Below are positions 7,788-15,829 of a DNA stretch of 64,000 bases, one piece after another (the stretch's first letter is position 1; every line of letters begins with the position of its first letter). Source of the DNA: Halomicrococcus gelatinilyticus (GTDB lineage: Archaea > Halobacteriota > Halobacteria > Halobacteriales > Haladaptataceae). The stretch is from assembly GCA_024227995.1 (NCBI GenBank), contig CP100466.1, forward strand, positions 186,001-250,000. Direction: 5' to 3'. Both the position numbers and the translations under genes were made by a program. The notes beneath the pieces were generated by a model that saw only the letters and a list, made by a program, of their open reading frames with translations, had not been told where the DNA came from and made no database searches.

Positions 7788-9075
7788 CGCCGAGACCGAC
7801 GCGGAGACGAGGACGGGCGCGTCCCACGAGGCCGAGACGGCGACCTCGTGGCCGGTCGAGTACGCGCGCGACCACGTCGCCCACCTCGTCGTCGTCGCCG
7901 CCCTCGCGGCCTACCCAGGACTCCACCACCTGCTCGTGACCTCGCCGGTCGGCGCGGAGGCCAAGGCCGTGCTCCCGAACGTCCAGACGATGATCCCGGT
8001 CCTCTACTTCGGGCTGTTCGCGATGAGCTTCGACTTCATCTCGGGCTACACCGGCTACCTCTCGTTCGGCCACGCGGCGTTCTACGGGACCGGCGCGTAC
8101 TTCGTCGTCTTCGTGACGAACGGGAAGGTGCCGTTCGTGCCCCCGGGGACGCCGTTCGTGGTGTCGCTGGTGCTCGCCGGCCTCGCCGCCGCGCTGCTGG
8201 CGCTGGCCATCGGCGCGGTGTCGTTCCGGCTCACCGGCGTCTACTTCGCGATGATAACGCTCGGGTTCGCCCAGGTGCTGTACGTGTTCGTGCGCAACTG
8301 GGACTACGTCGGCTCGAACCCTCCCGACGGCGCCTTCGTCGGCACGGTGGAGGGCCTCCGGATCGGCGTTCCGGGCGTCGACGCGCTGAACGTCGCCATC
8401 GGGCAGTTGACGGGCGACGCTGTGTCGCTCGGGGGCGTCCACCTCACCAGCACGGCGGTGTCCTACTACGCCATCGGCGCCGTCGTGCTCGTCTGCTACC
8501 TCGCGATGCAGCGCATCATCCACTCGCCGTTCGGGCGCGTGATGATCGCCATCCGCGAGAACGAGGAGCGGGCCCGCGCCGTCGGCTACGACACCTTCCG
8601 GTACAAGATGGGCGCGTTCGCCATCAGCGCCTTCTTCGCCGCGGTCGCGGGCGGGTTGCTGGCCGGCTACCGGCGCACCGCCTCCCCGGAGGGGACGTTC
8701 TACTTCCTCGTCGCCGGCGACGCGCTGCTGGCCTCGATCATCGGCGGGTTCGGCACGCTGGCCGGCCCGCTGTACGGCCACCTGTTCAGCGAGTCGGTCA
8801 AGGAGTTCCTCTCGAAGGCCGCCAGCGGTGGCGGCCTGCTGCCGTACCTCCGCTCGCACCTCGGCGAGGGCGTGATGACGACGGAGCTCTACAACGGACT
8901 GACGGTCGGCCAGGGCATCGAGACGTTCCTGAACGGCCACGCCAGCCTCTACGTCGGCGCGCTGTTCGTGCTGTTCGTGCTGTTCGTCCCGAACGGCCTG
9001 CTCGGCACGGTGCGCGACCGACTGGGCGGCCCGGTCGCCAAGCGCCTCCCCGAACGGTTCGGGAGGTACCGATGA
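7783..9075 (+). CDS. livM: LIV-type ABC permease, LivM, apparently with an AUU start
   Basis: A multi-pass permease with SFDFISGYTGYLSFGHAAFYG near its N-terminus and the LivM coupling loop AIRENEERARAVGYDTFRYK. The only ATG/GTG/TTG opening the frame is GTG 7936 (379 residues). However, the frame is coding-like back to ATT 7783: SAETDAETRTG, then a hydrophobic helix HLVVVAALAAYPGLHHLL that supplies the usual first membrane segment. ATT 7783 overlaps the livH stop as ATTAG, just as the other genes of this operon overlap by ATGA or GTGA. I therefore give 7783 (430 residues) with GTG 7936 as the alternative. Confidence 0.8.
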   Translation: MSAETDAETRTGASHEAETATSWPVEYARDHVAHLVVVAALAAYPGLHHLLVTSPVGAEAKAVLPNVQTMIPVLYFGLFAMSFDFISGYTGYLSFGHAAFYGTGAYFVVFVTNGKVPFVPPGTPFVVSLVLAGLAAALLALAIGAVSFRLTGVYFAMITLGFAQVLYVFVRNWDYVGSNPPDGAFVGTVEGLRIGVPGVDALNVAIGQLTGDAVSLGGVHLTSTAVSYYAIGAVVLVCYLAMQRIIHSPFGRVMIAIRENEERARAVGYDTFRYKMGAFAISAFFAAVAGGLLAGYRRTASPEGTFYFLVAGDALLASIIGGFGTLAGPLYGHLFSESVKEFLSKAASGGGLLPYLRSHLGEGVMTTELYNGLTVGQGIETFLNGHASLYVGALFVLFVLFVPNGLLGTVRDRLGGPVAKRLPERFGRYR

Positions 9076-10115
9076 CGGACGCTGCGACACCAGCGAGGTC
9101 CGACGGTCCGACCGTCGGGCTGACCGGCTACGGCGTCTACGTCCCGGACGACACCGTCTCGGGCGAAGAGATCGCTGCCGAGAGCGGGGTTCCGGAGGAC
9201 GTCGTCGTCGAGAAGATGGGCGTGCGCCAGAAGCACGTCTGCCCGCCGGACGACGACCACGTCACCGACATGTGCGTGACGGCGGCCGAGGACGCGCTCG
9301 CGGACGCCGGCGTCGCCCCGGCCGAACTCGACGCCGTGCTCTTCCACGGCAGCGAGTACAAGGACCACGTCGTCTGGAGCGCCGCGGCGAACGTCGCCGA
9401 GCGCATCGGTGCCGAGGACGCGTTCGCCAGCGAGAGCTACGCGCTCTGCGCCGGCGCGCCCGTCGCACTCCGGCAGGCGCGCGCCCAGCTCGTCGCGGAC
9501 GCCCCCGAGACGATGCTGCTGGTCGCCGCCAGCCGCGAGGAGGACCTCGTCGACTACGGCAACGAGGCCTCCTCGTTCATGTTCAACTTCGGCAGCGGCG
9601 CGTCGGCCGTCGTGCTGGAGCGCGACCCTGCCGACCCCCTCGCCACCGTGCGCGAGAGCGCCGCCGTGACGGACGGCAGCTTCTCGGAGGACGTCGTGAT
9701 GCCCGCCGGCGGGTCGAAGCAGCCGCCGAGCCACGCCACCGTCGATGCCGGGCTGCATACGCTCGACGTCCCCGACCCCGAGGGGATGAAGGAGCGCCTC
9801 GCCGACACGAGCATCGAGAACTTCCTGTCCGTCGCCGACGCGGCCCTCGAACGGTCGGACTACGACCGCGACGACCTCGACTTCGCCGCACTCACCCACG
9901 TCAAGCGGTCGTTCCACGACCTGCTGCTCGACGAACTCGACGCGGCGGGGTACTACCTCGACGAGTTCGGCCACGTCCAGAGCGTCGACCAGGTGCTCGC
10001 GCTGGACCGCGGTCGCGAGGCGGGCCTGGTCGACCCGGGTGACCTCCTGGTCTTCCTCGCCGCCGGGACGGGGTACACCTGGGCCGCGACAGTGCTCGAG
10101 TGGCACGGTCGCTGA
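9072..10115 (+). CDS. KAS III-like (FabH-type) thiolase-fold protein in the LIV operon
   Basis: A 347-residue protein of the 3-oxoacyl-ACP synthase III / HMG-CoA synthase fold. It starts at an ATG overlapping the livM stop (ATGA). N-terminal GLTGYGVYVPDDTVSGEEIA and KMGVRQKHVCPPDD are typical. The nucleophile is probably Cys126 (SYALCAGAPVAL) and the second catalytic residue His276 (LTHVKRSFHDLL). Where FabH has Asn in the GNTSAAS loop, this protein has His301 (FGHVQSVDQV), so the C-H-N triad reads C-H-H. It may condense or transfer an acyl group from the imported compound; this is inference from operon position. Confidence 0.8.
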   Translation: MTDAATPARSDGPTVGLTGYGVYVPDDTVSGEEIAAESGVPEDVVVEKMGVRQKHVCPPDDDHVTDMCVTAAEDALADAGVAPAELDAVLFHGSEYKDHVVWSAAANVAERIGAEDAFASESYALCAGAPVALRQARAQLVADAPETMLLVAASREEDLVDYGNEASSFMFNFGSGASAVVLERDPADPLATVRESAAVTDGSFSEDVVMPAGGSKQPPSHATVDAGLHTLDVPDPEGMKERLADTSIENFLSVADAALERSDYDRDDLDFAALTHVKRSFHDLLLDELDAAGYYLDEFGHVQSVDQVLALDRGREAGLVDPGDLLVFLAAGTGYTWAATVLEWHGR

Positions 10116-10154
10116 CGGAAACGCTTTTCCACCGAACGCAGCAATCGGTCGACC

Positions 10155-10529
10155 ATGTTGACGCGCATCGCCGCCACGGTCGGCGGCGCGCTGCTGGCGG
10201 GGACGGGCGCGGCGGCCGCCGACGCCGCCGGCCTCCCCGGCGGGTACCCCATCGTCGTGGGCCTCGCCGTCGCCATGCCACTGCTGCTGTTCGCCGGCTG
10301 GAATCCGCAGATCGACTTCGACGCCTACCGCGAGGCGCGCTGGCCGGAGCGAGCAGTCGTCGACGCCGCGGCCGTCGTGGTCACGAGCGCGCTCGCAGGG
10401 GTGGTGCTGGTCGCGCTCGCGACCCCGCTGCTCGGCGATGCGGCCGTGGTGGGCGTCGGCGCGGGCGCCGCGTTCGCCGGTGGCTACGCAGCCACGTACG
10501 CGCTCGCCGCCCCGTTCCGGGAGAACTAG
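10155..10529 (+). CDS. small membrane protein, unknown
   Basis: A 124-residue hydrophobic protein with about four membrane segments: an Ala/Gly-rich N-terminus, PIVVGLAVAMPLLLFAG, AAAVVVTSALAGVVLVAL and VVGVGAGAAFAGGYAATYAL. A short loop NPQIDFDAYREARWPERAV lies between the second and third. A TATA-like gcttttcc lies about 30 bases before the ATG (leaderless). No known domain recognised. Confidence 0.7.
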   Translation: MLTRIAATVGGALLAGTGAAAADAAGLPGGYPIVVGLAVAMPLLLFAGWNPQIDFDAYREARWPERAVVDAAAVVVTSALAGVVLVALATPLLGDAAVVGVGAGAAFAGGYAATYALAAPFREN

Positions 10530-10603
10530 CGTCGTCGGGCGGGTGTGCGCGTCCGACTCACGACCGCGCTACCGCTTTTTGCCCGTCGAACGTCGTTCGG
10601 ACC

Positions 10604-11065
10604 ATGGAATCCGAGACAGAGACCGCCGTTCGGAGGGAGACCGGAACCGTCGACTGGACGACCGCAATACTCGCCGGCCTCGGTGCCGGCGTCGTGATGG
10701 GGCTGCTGATCCAGTTCGTGATGGGCATCATGCCCGTCATCGGCGCACTCTACGGTGCCGAGGGGCTCGTGACCGGCTGGGTCGCCCACCTCGTCCACAG
10801 CGTCGCCTTCGCGCTGGTGTTCGCAGCCATCGTCTCACGGCCACCGCTCGCGAAGTACGCCGACTCCCCAGGGACGGCCGCCGGCCTCGGCCTCGGCTAC
10901 GGCGTGCTCCTCTGGGCGGTCGCGGCCGCCGTCGTGATGCCGACCTGGATGGGAGCGGTCGGGTTGCCGAGTCCCGGCGTCCCGAATCTCGACCCGCAGA
11001 GCCTCGTCGGCCACGTCGTCTTCGGCGTGCTGCTCGGCGGCCTCTACGCCGTCCTTTCGCGCTGA
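10604..11065 (+). CDS. multi-pass membrane protein (haloarchaeal family, DUF6789-like)
   Basis: A 153-residue protein with four hydrophobic segments and the pattern VTGWVAHLVHSVAFALVFAA, LGLGYGVLLWAVAAAVVMP and SLVGHVVFGVLLGGLYAV. This pattern recurs in haloarchaeal membrane proteins and is distantly like the protein at 41091-41621. The ATG at 10604 is chosen because gctttttg lies about 27 bases upstream. The longer frame upstream is shadow sequence. Role unknown. Confidence 0.75.
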   Translation: MESETETAVRRETGTVDWTTAILAGLGAGVVMGLLIQFVMGIMPVIGALYGAEGLVTGWVAHLVHSVAFALVFAAIVSRPPLAKYADSPGTAAGLGLGYGVLLWAVAAAVVMPTWMGAVGLPSPGVPNLDPQSLVGHVVFGVLLGGLYAVLSR

Positions 11066-11111
11066 CAGTCGGCCCTCCGTCGGCGGACCGGCCGGGCGCG
11101 GTCCACGCCGA

Positions 11112-11546
11112 CTACTCCTCGTCCTCGCCCATCCGGACCGTGAGCACGGGCACGTCGGAGAGGCGGACGATCTTCTCGGTGACGCTGCCGATGAGGTACC
11201 GGTCGATTCCGCGCCGGCCGTGGGTTCCCATCACGACGACGTCGACGTCGTGTTCGTCGGCGTAGTCGAGGATGGCGCGGTACGGGGTGCCGCTTACCAC
11301 GGCGGTCGTCACGTCGACGCCGCCCTCCTCGGCCCGTTCTTCGACCTCGTCCACGGCCGACTCGGCGAACGTCTCCAGTTCGTCGACCAGTCGCCCGCGC
11401 GGCGCCTCCGCCGGGAGCGCCGTCTGGTTGACGATGGAGACGACGTGCAGTCGTGCGTCGCACGTCGCCGCGAGGTCGAGCGCCTGTTGGACCGCTTTCT
11501 CGGTCGCGTCGCTGCCGTCCGTCGGGAGTAGAATTTCGTCGTACAT
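11112..11546 (-). CDS. UspA-family universal stress protein (ATP-binding type)
   Basis: A 144-residue Usp domain starting MYDEILLPTDGSDATEKA. The nucleotide motif is complete (GTHGRRGIDRYLIGS), followed by DVPVLTVRM and an acidic tail. A GGAGGT lies about ten bases before the ATG, a plausible Shine-Dalgarno, unlike most genes here. It faces away from the Bat-type regulator at 11691. Confidence 0.9.
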   Translation of the reverse strand: MYDEILLPTDGSDATEKAVQQALDLAATCDARLHVVSIVNQTALPAEAPRGRLVDELETFAESAVDEVEERAEEGGVDVTTAVVSGTPYRAILDYADEHDVDVVVMGTHGRRGIDRYLIGSVTEKIVRLSDVPVLTVRMGEDEE

Positions 11547-11690
11547 CGTCGAGTACCTCCGTACCAGATACGACGGGCCCGCGAGGGGTGACGTTTGTGC
11601 CTATTATCATCTTTCGAGAATCGCCACCCTGAACCTGCGACGCGGCTGCGCGCCAGCAGACGTTTCCCGCCGGGGGGCGTACCCACGCGC

Positions 11691-12359
11691 ATGGGAACTA
11701 TCGTCGTCGGGCGGATTCCGGCATCAGAGTTCGCTCTCGAGGCGACGCTCGACGGGGTGGCGAGGGTCGAGTTCGAGGTCGAACGCGTCGTCGCTCCGGA
11801 GGCCGGACGGGTGATGCCGTACGTGTGGGCGACGGCCGAGGCCGACCAGTCCGACGCGCTCTCCCGGGCGCTGGAGGACGACCCGACGACGGCCGGGGTG
11901 GAGCTGCTCGCGGACCTCGGCGACGAGTGGCTCTACCGGATGGAGTGGGTCGACCACGTGGAGTTCGTCGTCCACGTGCTCGTCGACGCCGACGGGACGG
12001 TCATGGACGCCGTCGGGAAGCGCGACGAGTGGTGGCTCCGCGTCCTCTTCCCCGACCGGGACTCGCTGTCGGCGGCGTACGACTTCTGCGAGACGAACGG
12101 TATCGACTTCGACGTCGAACGCATCTACCAGCTCGAGGAGTCGCCGCGGCGCGGCCAGTACGGCCTCACCGAGGAGCAGTACGAGGCGCTGGTGACCGCG
12201 CTGGAGTGGGGCTACTTCGAGGTGCCGCGCCGCGTCTCGGGCGAGGAACTGGCGGCCGAACTCGGCATCTCCCACCAGGCGCTCTCCGAACGACTTCGCC
12301 GGGCGTACCGCAACCTCATCTCGCGGACGCTCGTCGTCGGCAGCGACGAACTCGGGTGA
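11691..12359 (+). CDS. Bat-type HTH transcriptional regulator
   Basis: A 222-residue haloarchaeal regulator of the bacterio-opsin-activator type. The N-terminal ~155 residues form a mixed alpha/beta sensor region (EFALEATLDGVARVEFEVERV, WWLRVLFPDRDSLSAAYDFC). The C-terminal ~60 residues are the HTH_10 domain: LTEEQYEALVTALEWGYFEVPRR, then EELAAELGISHQALSERLRRAYRNLI. It lacks the receiver and PAS modules of long Bat proteins. Targets are unknown; the divergent uspA at 11112 is an obvious candidate. Confidence 0.85.
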   Translation: MGTIVVGRIPASEFALEATLDGVARVEFEVERVVAPEAGRVMPYVWATAEADQSDALSRALEDDPTTAGVELLADLGDEWLYRMEWVDHVEFVVHVLVDADGTVMDAVGKRDEWWLRVLFPDRDSLSAAYDFCETNGIDFDVERIYQLEESPRRGQYGLTEEQYEALVTALEWGYFEVPRRVSGEELAAELGISHQALSERLRRAYRNLISRTLVVGSDELG

Positions 12360-12424
12360 GGGCGAGCGGACGCCGGTCGAACGTGCCGCCAGCTTTATTC
12401 TGCTCGTCGCCGTCTCCCGTTCGT

Positions 12425-12553
12425 ATGGCCGAGAGCGGGGACACCAACGATGCGGCGGCGGGCGTCGTGCTTGTCACCGTCTGGATACTGGCGACGATCG
12501 CGCTGGCCGTCCTCGTCCGTGCACTCCGCCGGAGCGAGTCGGCGGGGAGCTGA
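12425..12553 (+). CDS. single-span membrane miniprotein
   Basis: A 42-residue protein: a polar N-terminus MAESGDTNDAAAG, one membrane helix VVLVTVWILATIALAVLV, and a basic then acidic end. A gctttatt TATA-like element lies about 27 bases before the ATG, so it is probably expressed on its own leaderless message. No family recognised. Confidence 0.55.
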   Translation: MAESGDTNDAAAGVVLVTVWILATIALAVLVRALRRSESAGS

Positions 12554-12872
12554 AACAACTGGCGGGGGCGCTGCCCTCCGGGCTGAGTCCGTCTCTGGAG
12601 TGCGATGCGGTCGCCGCCCGGTCGTCGTCTCCCACCCGACGCGCGGGAACCTTTCGACCGTGCCCTCGCCGGTGTCCGGAGTAGAACGAAGTGCGCGTTA
12701 GCCCGCCGACCGAGCCCAACTGCCCTGTTCACGTCTCCGCGTGCTGTCTCGCCTGCCCAGTAGGACAGGGGTCGTCTCGGAAGCGTCGCCGCCGTCGTCC
12801 GATGCGCGCTCCTGTTCGACACTGTCGCGGATCCGCTGGTTCACGCCCGGTATCGAGGCCGTCGAGTCGGTG
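12554..12872. other. 319-bp gap, no assigned gene
   Basis: This gap lies between two convergent genes. On the minus strand a short stretch (about 12750-12860) has coding-like composition (PGVNQRIRDSVEQERASDD) just beyond the DUF998 stop and in another frame. It has no start of its own and could be a decayed tail or chance. No promoter, repeat or RNA gene is seen. Confidence 0.4.
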
Positions 12873-13526
12873 TCACCGGGTCGGTGTCGCACCGCCCAGA
12901 AGGTAGCCGCCGAAGGCTGGCACCCAGAGAAGCAGGGGGTACGCCACCCACCGTTCCACCCCGCCGGACCCGAGGAACGCCAGCGGAGTGGGTTCGCGCA
13001 GGACGAGTCCGTAGAAGAACACGCTGACCAGCACCAGCAACGAGATTCCACCGAGCAAGAGGCACAGGTAGGAGAACGGGCGCGTGACGGCCCGCGAGGA
13101 GAGGACGACGGTGATGCCGCCGCTGAAGAACGTGAGAAGCGCGAACAGACCGTGCCACGGGGTGACGTTCCCGGGGAACACGCCGACGCCGAAGACGGAG
13201 AGGCCGAACACCGCGAGCGGAACTGTCAGGACGCGAGTGCCCCCGTCCCGGTAGAGGAAGTAAGCGGCGATGACGACGAACGCGCCCGTCAGCAGCATCG
13301 TCGCGTTGAAGATGGTCGCCGACGGCTCGTGGATGACCGGATCTGGGGGCCGCGTCGAACCGAGGTCGCTGATGTCCTGTCGGATCGAGTAGTCCGGATA
13401 GAGGACCGAGGCCGTGGTGATGCCCATGAACGCGACCACACCGGCGAGGACCATGCTCGTCCCGGCGGTCGACGTATCGGGAACACCAGACCCGGACGGA
13501 TCTTCGTTGCTTCGAGCGTCGTCCAT
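12873..13526 (-). CDS. DUF998 membrane protein
   Basis: A 217-residue membrane protein with six hydrophobic segments. Family features are the first helix MVLAGVVAFMGITTASVLYP, then DYSIRQDISDLGS, IFNATMLLTGAFVVIAAYFL and the GVGVFPGNVTPWHGLFALL segment. These are characteristic of DUF998, whose function is unknown. I chose ATG 13526 (MDDARSNED); ATG 13553 would add nine residues. A GATATGA lies about 30 bases before 13526. It is divergent from the small HTH protein at 13727. Confidence 0.75.
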   Translation of the reverse strand: MDDARSNEDPSGSGVPDTSTAGTSMVLAGVVAFMGITTASVLYPDYSIRQDISDLGSTRPPDPVIHEPSATIFNATMLLTGAFVVIAAYFLYRDGGTRVLTVPLAVFGLSVFGVGVFPGNVTPWHGLFALLTFFSGGITVVLSSRAVTRPFSYLCLLLGGISLLVLVSVFFYGLVLREPTPLAFLGSGGVERWVAYPLLLWVPAFGGYLLGGATPTR

Positions 13527-13693
13527 ACGTACCGACAGGGTCCCGGTCGTCATATCACCGTTGTCCGCTACTCCGGTTCGCCCACGTTCACCGGACTCGA
13601 AACCGCAGGAACGCATCGGACAGTGCGTTGCCGCGAGCCCTGGTCGACCGAAGCGGTCGCCGCTCCCCGGCCGCCACGCGGTGATAGCCAAAC

Positions 13694-13702
13694 AATTATT
13701 TT
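13694..13702 (+). promoter_or_regulatory. TATA box of the small HTH gene
   Basis: AATTATTTT, 25-33 bases before the ATG at 13727 in otherwise GC-rich DNA. This is the clearest leaderless promoter in the first 15 kb. Confidence 0.6.
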
Positions 13703-13726
13703 CGCCAGCCGACAAGGCCTGACCAG

Positions 13727-13978
13727 ATGGGTCGACAGGACGATACGGTAGTGGACGTTCAATCCCTGTCGCCCCGGGCGTGGCGTCTCCTCCGGACCGC
13801 TGCGGGCTACGAACAGCGGACCGTCGAGAAGGAACTGGACGACCTGATGCAGGCCCACGTCTCGATGCTGGAGAACGACAATCGGAGTCTCTCCGCCGAC
13901 CGGCTCGAACAACTGTTCGACCTGTACACGGCCGAACTGACCCACGACCAGGTGCGGGCCATCGCCGACCACTTCTAG
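13727..13978 (+). CDS. small HTH (XRE-like) DNA-binding protein
   Basis: An 83-residue protein dominated by one helical domain. SLSPRAWRLLRTAAGYEQRTVEKELDD looks like the first helices of a Cro/C1 fold, followed by MQAHVSMLENDNRSLSADRLEQLFDLYTAEL with the LSxxRLxxLxxLY end of XRE domains. It probably binds DNA as a dimer. Targets are unknown. It lies between DUF998 and the DASS carrier gene. Confidence 0.6.
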   Translation: MGRQDDTVVDVQSLSPRAWRLLRTAAGYEQRTVEKELDDLMQAHVSMLENDNRSLSADRLEQLFDLYTAELTHDQVRAIADHF

Positions 13979-14058
13979 CGTTCCTCTCGAAATCTAAACT
14001 ATGTCACGACCGTCAGTAACTTCTATACCGTGCGAAAAATCACCATACTACCACAGAG

Positions 14059-15624
14059 ATGAAGATGTCGGCAGCCATCACGCCCGATCGACGCCTCGTC
14101 CCGTTCACGGTCGCGGTCGTCGGGACCGTCGCCATCGCCGCCGCACCGACGCCGGAGACGCTGTCGCGTCCCGGCCAGTACGCGCTGGCGACGCTGTTCT
14201 ACGCGGGGCTGCTCTGGGTCACCCGGGGGCTTCCCCTCCCGGTGACGGCGCTGTCGATCCCGGCGGTGCTCACGGCGTTCGGCATCTACACCGACCTCGG
14301 TGACGCGCTGGAGAGCTTCGCCGACCCGCTCATCTTCCTGTTCCTGGTCGGGTTCATGCTCGCGAACGCGCTCCAGAAGTACGGCATCGACCGCCGTATC
14401 GCGCTCGGGTTGATGACGCGGATGGGGTCGTCGGCCCGGCGGCTCATCCTGGCTATCATGCTGGCGACGGCGTTCCTCTCGATGTGGGTGTCGAACACCG
14501 CCACGACGGCGATGATGACGCCCATCGCGCTCGGCGTCCTGGGACAGGTCATCGGGCGCGACGACGTGCGGACGGCCGACGCCGACAGGCAGTTCTCCAA
14601 CATGCAGATAGCGACGCTGCTGGGGACGGCGTACGCCGCGAGCGTCGGCGGCGTCGGGACGCTCGTCGGGACGCCGCCCAACGTCGTGGTCGTCGCCTAC
14701 CTGGACCGACTCATCGACTACCAGATCACCTTCGCCGACTGGCTGCTCATCGGGATGCCGGTGGTCCTGGTGACGCTCCCGCTCGTCTGGTACGTCCTCA
14801 CGTTCTGGCTCTACCCGCCGGAGGTCGAGGACGTCGAGGACGCCCGGGCGGAGGCGCGTCGCGTCCTCGAAGCCGAAGGGGGACTGGACGAGCGCGGACG
14901 GCGCGTCGCCGTCATCTTCGCGGTTACGGCGGTGCTGTGGGTGGTCGGGGGTCTCGGACGGTTCGTCCGGCCGTACCTGCCCGCGGACGTGTACACGACG
15001 CTGTTCGGCGGGAGCGGCCCGACGCTGCTGGGCGTCGAGGGCCACCAGGGCCTCCTCTACTTCGTCCTCGTCGGCCTCTACGCGATCCCGGCGCTGACGC
15101 TCGCAGACGCGGTCGACTGGGACGACCTCGAGGACATCGACTGGGGGACCATCCTCCTCTTCGGTGGCGGGCTCTCGCTGGCCGGTGGTCTGGAGAAGAC
15201 CGGCGCAGTCGAGTGGCTGGCCGGTCTCTTCTTCGACGCGCTGCTGGGAGCGCCGGTCGTGCTCGTCGTCGGCGCCATCGTCCTGTTCGTCATCCTGCTG
15301 ACGGAGATGACCTCGAACACCGCGACGACGAACATCATCGCCCCGCTGCTCATCGGCATCGGTAGCGCCCTCGCGGCCACGTTCGAACTGGAGTCGACCG
15401 CAGCGGCGGCGGTGTTCCTGGGCGTGTCCGGGACCATCGCCTCGAGCTACGCGTTCGCGCTACCCGTCGCGACGCCGCCGAACGGCATCGTCTTCGGGAG
15501 CGGCCACGTGAAACAGGACCACATGCTCCGGGCGGGGATGGTCCTGAACGTGGTGATGACCCTCGTCCTGACGCTGCTCATCTCCCTGCTGTTCTACTTC
15601 GTCTGGCCGGCCATCCTCTGGTGA
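14059..15624 (+). CDS. DASS/SLC13-family anion symporter
   Basis: A 521-residue carrier with about eleven membrane segments in two inverted repeats. Each repeat carries an SNT substrate/sodium motif: SNTATTAMMTPIA near residue 150 and SNTATTNIIAPLL near 423. These are the diagnostic hairpins of VcINDY-type sodium/dicarboxylate carriers. A cytoplasmic acidic loop, EVEDVEDARAEARRVLEAEGG, lies mid-protein. The substrate is probably a di- or tricarboxylate, or sulfate. ATG 14065 is an alternative start two codons in. A T-run follows the stop at about 15692-15696. Confidence 0.88.
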   Translation: MKMSAAITPDRRLVPFTVAVVGTVAIAAAPTPETLSRPGQYALATLFYAGLLWVTRGLPLPVTALSIPAVLTAFGIYTDLGDALESFADPLIFLFLVGFMLANALQKYGIDRRIALGLMTRMGSSARRLILAIMLATAFLSMWVSNTATTAMMTPIALGVLGQVIGRDDVRTADADRQFSNMQIATLLGTAYAASVGGVGTLVGTPPNVVVVAYLDRLIDYQITFADWLLIGMPVVLVTLPLVWYVLTFWLYPPEVEDVEDARAEARRVLEAEGGLDERGRRVAVIFAVTAVLWVVGGLGRFVRPYLPADVYTTLFGGSGPTLLGVEGHQGLLYFVLVGLYAIPALTLADAVDWDDLEDIDWGTILLFGGGLSLAGGLEKTGAVEWLAGLFFDALLGAPVVLVVGAIVLFVILLTEMTSNTATTNIIAPLLIGIGSALAATFELESTAAAAVFLGVSGTIASSYAFALPVATPPNGIVFGSGHVKQDHMLRAGMVLNVVMTLVLTLLISLLFYFVWPAILW

Positions 15625-15656
15625 CGGACTGCAAAACTTGCCAGCTGCCACATTCT

Positions 15657-15691
15657 GGAACTATCGTTTAGGTTCCGGAACAATCGTTGAG
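15657..15691. repeat. 15-bp direct repeat with 20-bp period
   Basis: GGAACTATCGTTTAG (15657-15671) and GGAACAATCGTTGAG (15677-15691) differ at two of 15 positions and are spaced exactly 20 bp apart, two helical turns. GTTCCGGAAC at 15672-15681 is a perfect palindrome joining them. A T5 run follows. This could be a regulator site for LIV operon 2 or part of the DASS terminator. Confidence 0.5.
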
Positions 15692-15775
15692 TTTTTCTCC
15701 GATTCAGCGTTCGTCTTTGACCTTCATTTGTTTCGTGCATTGCAGAATTCGACTACGCTGAGTGCTCTACGGCCT

Positions 15776-15812
15776 TGTATCATCGATACATTCTTAATGT
15801 ATCAGTGATACA
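15776..15812. promoter_or_regulatory. paired palindromic operators flanking the TATA box of LIV operon 2
   Basis: TGTATC-ATC-GATACA (15776-15790) and TGTATC-AGT-GATACA (15798-15812) have identical 6-bp arms. Their centres are 22 bp apart, and they bracket TTCTTAA (15791-15797), the best TATA-like element. The ATG is at 15830. This is a strong candidate site for a dimeric repressor that binds cooperatively on one DNA face and blocks TBP. Confidence 0.7.
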
Positions 15813-15829
15813 GCCTACGTAGCGTTACA

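Noticed and set aside
12698..12872. C-terminal extension of the DUF998 protein by frameshift
   Set aside because: The DUF998 protein already ends at a natural point after its last helix. The extra stretch is low-complexity and has no family match I can state.
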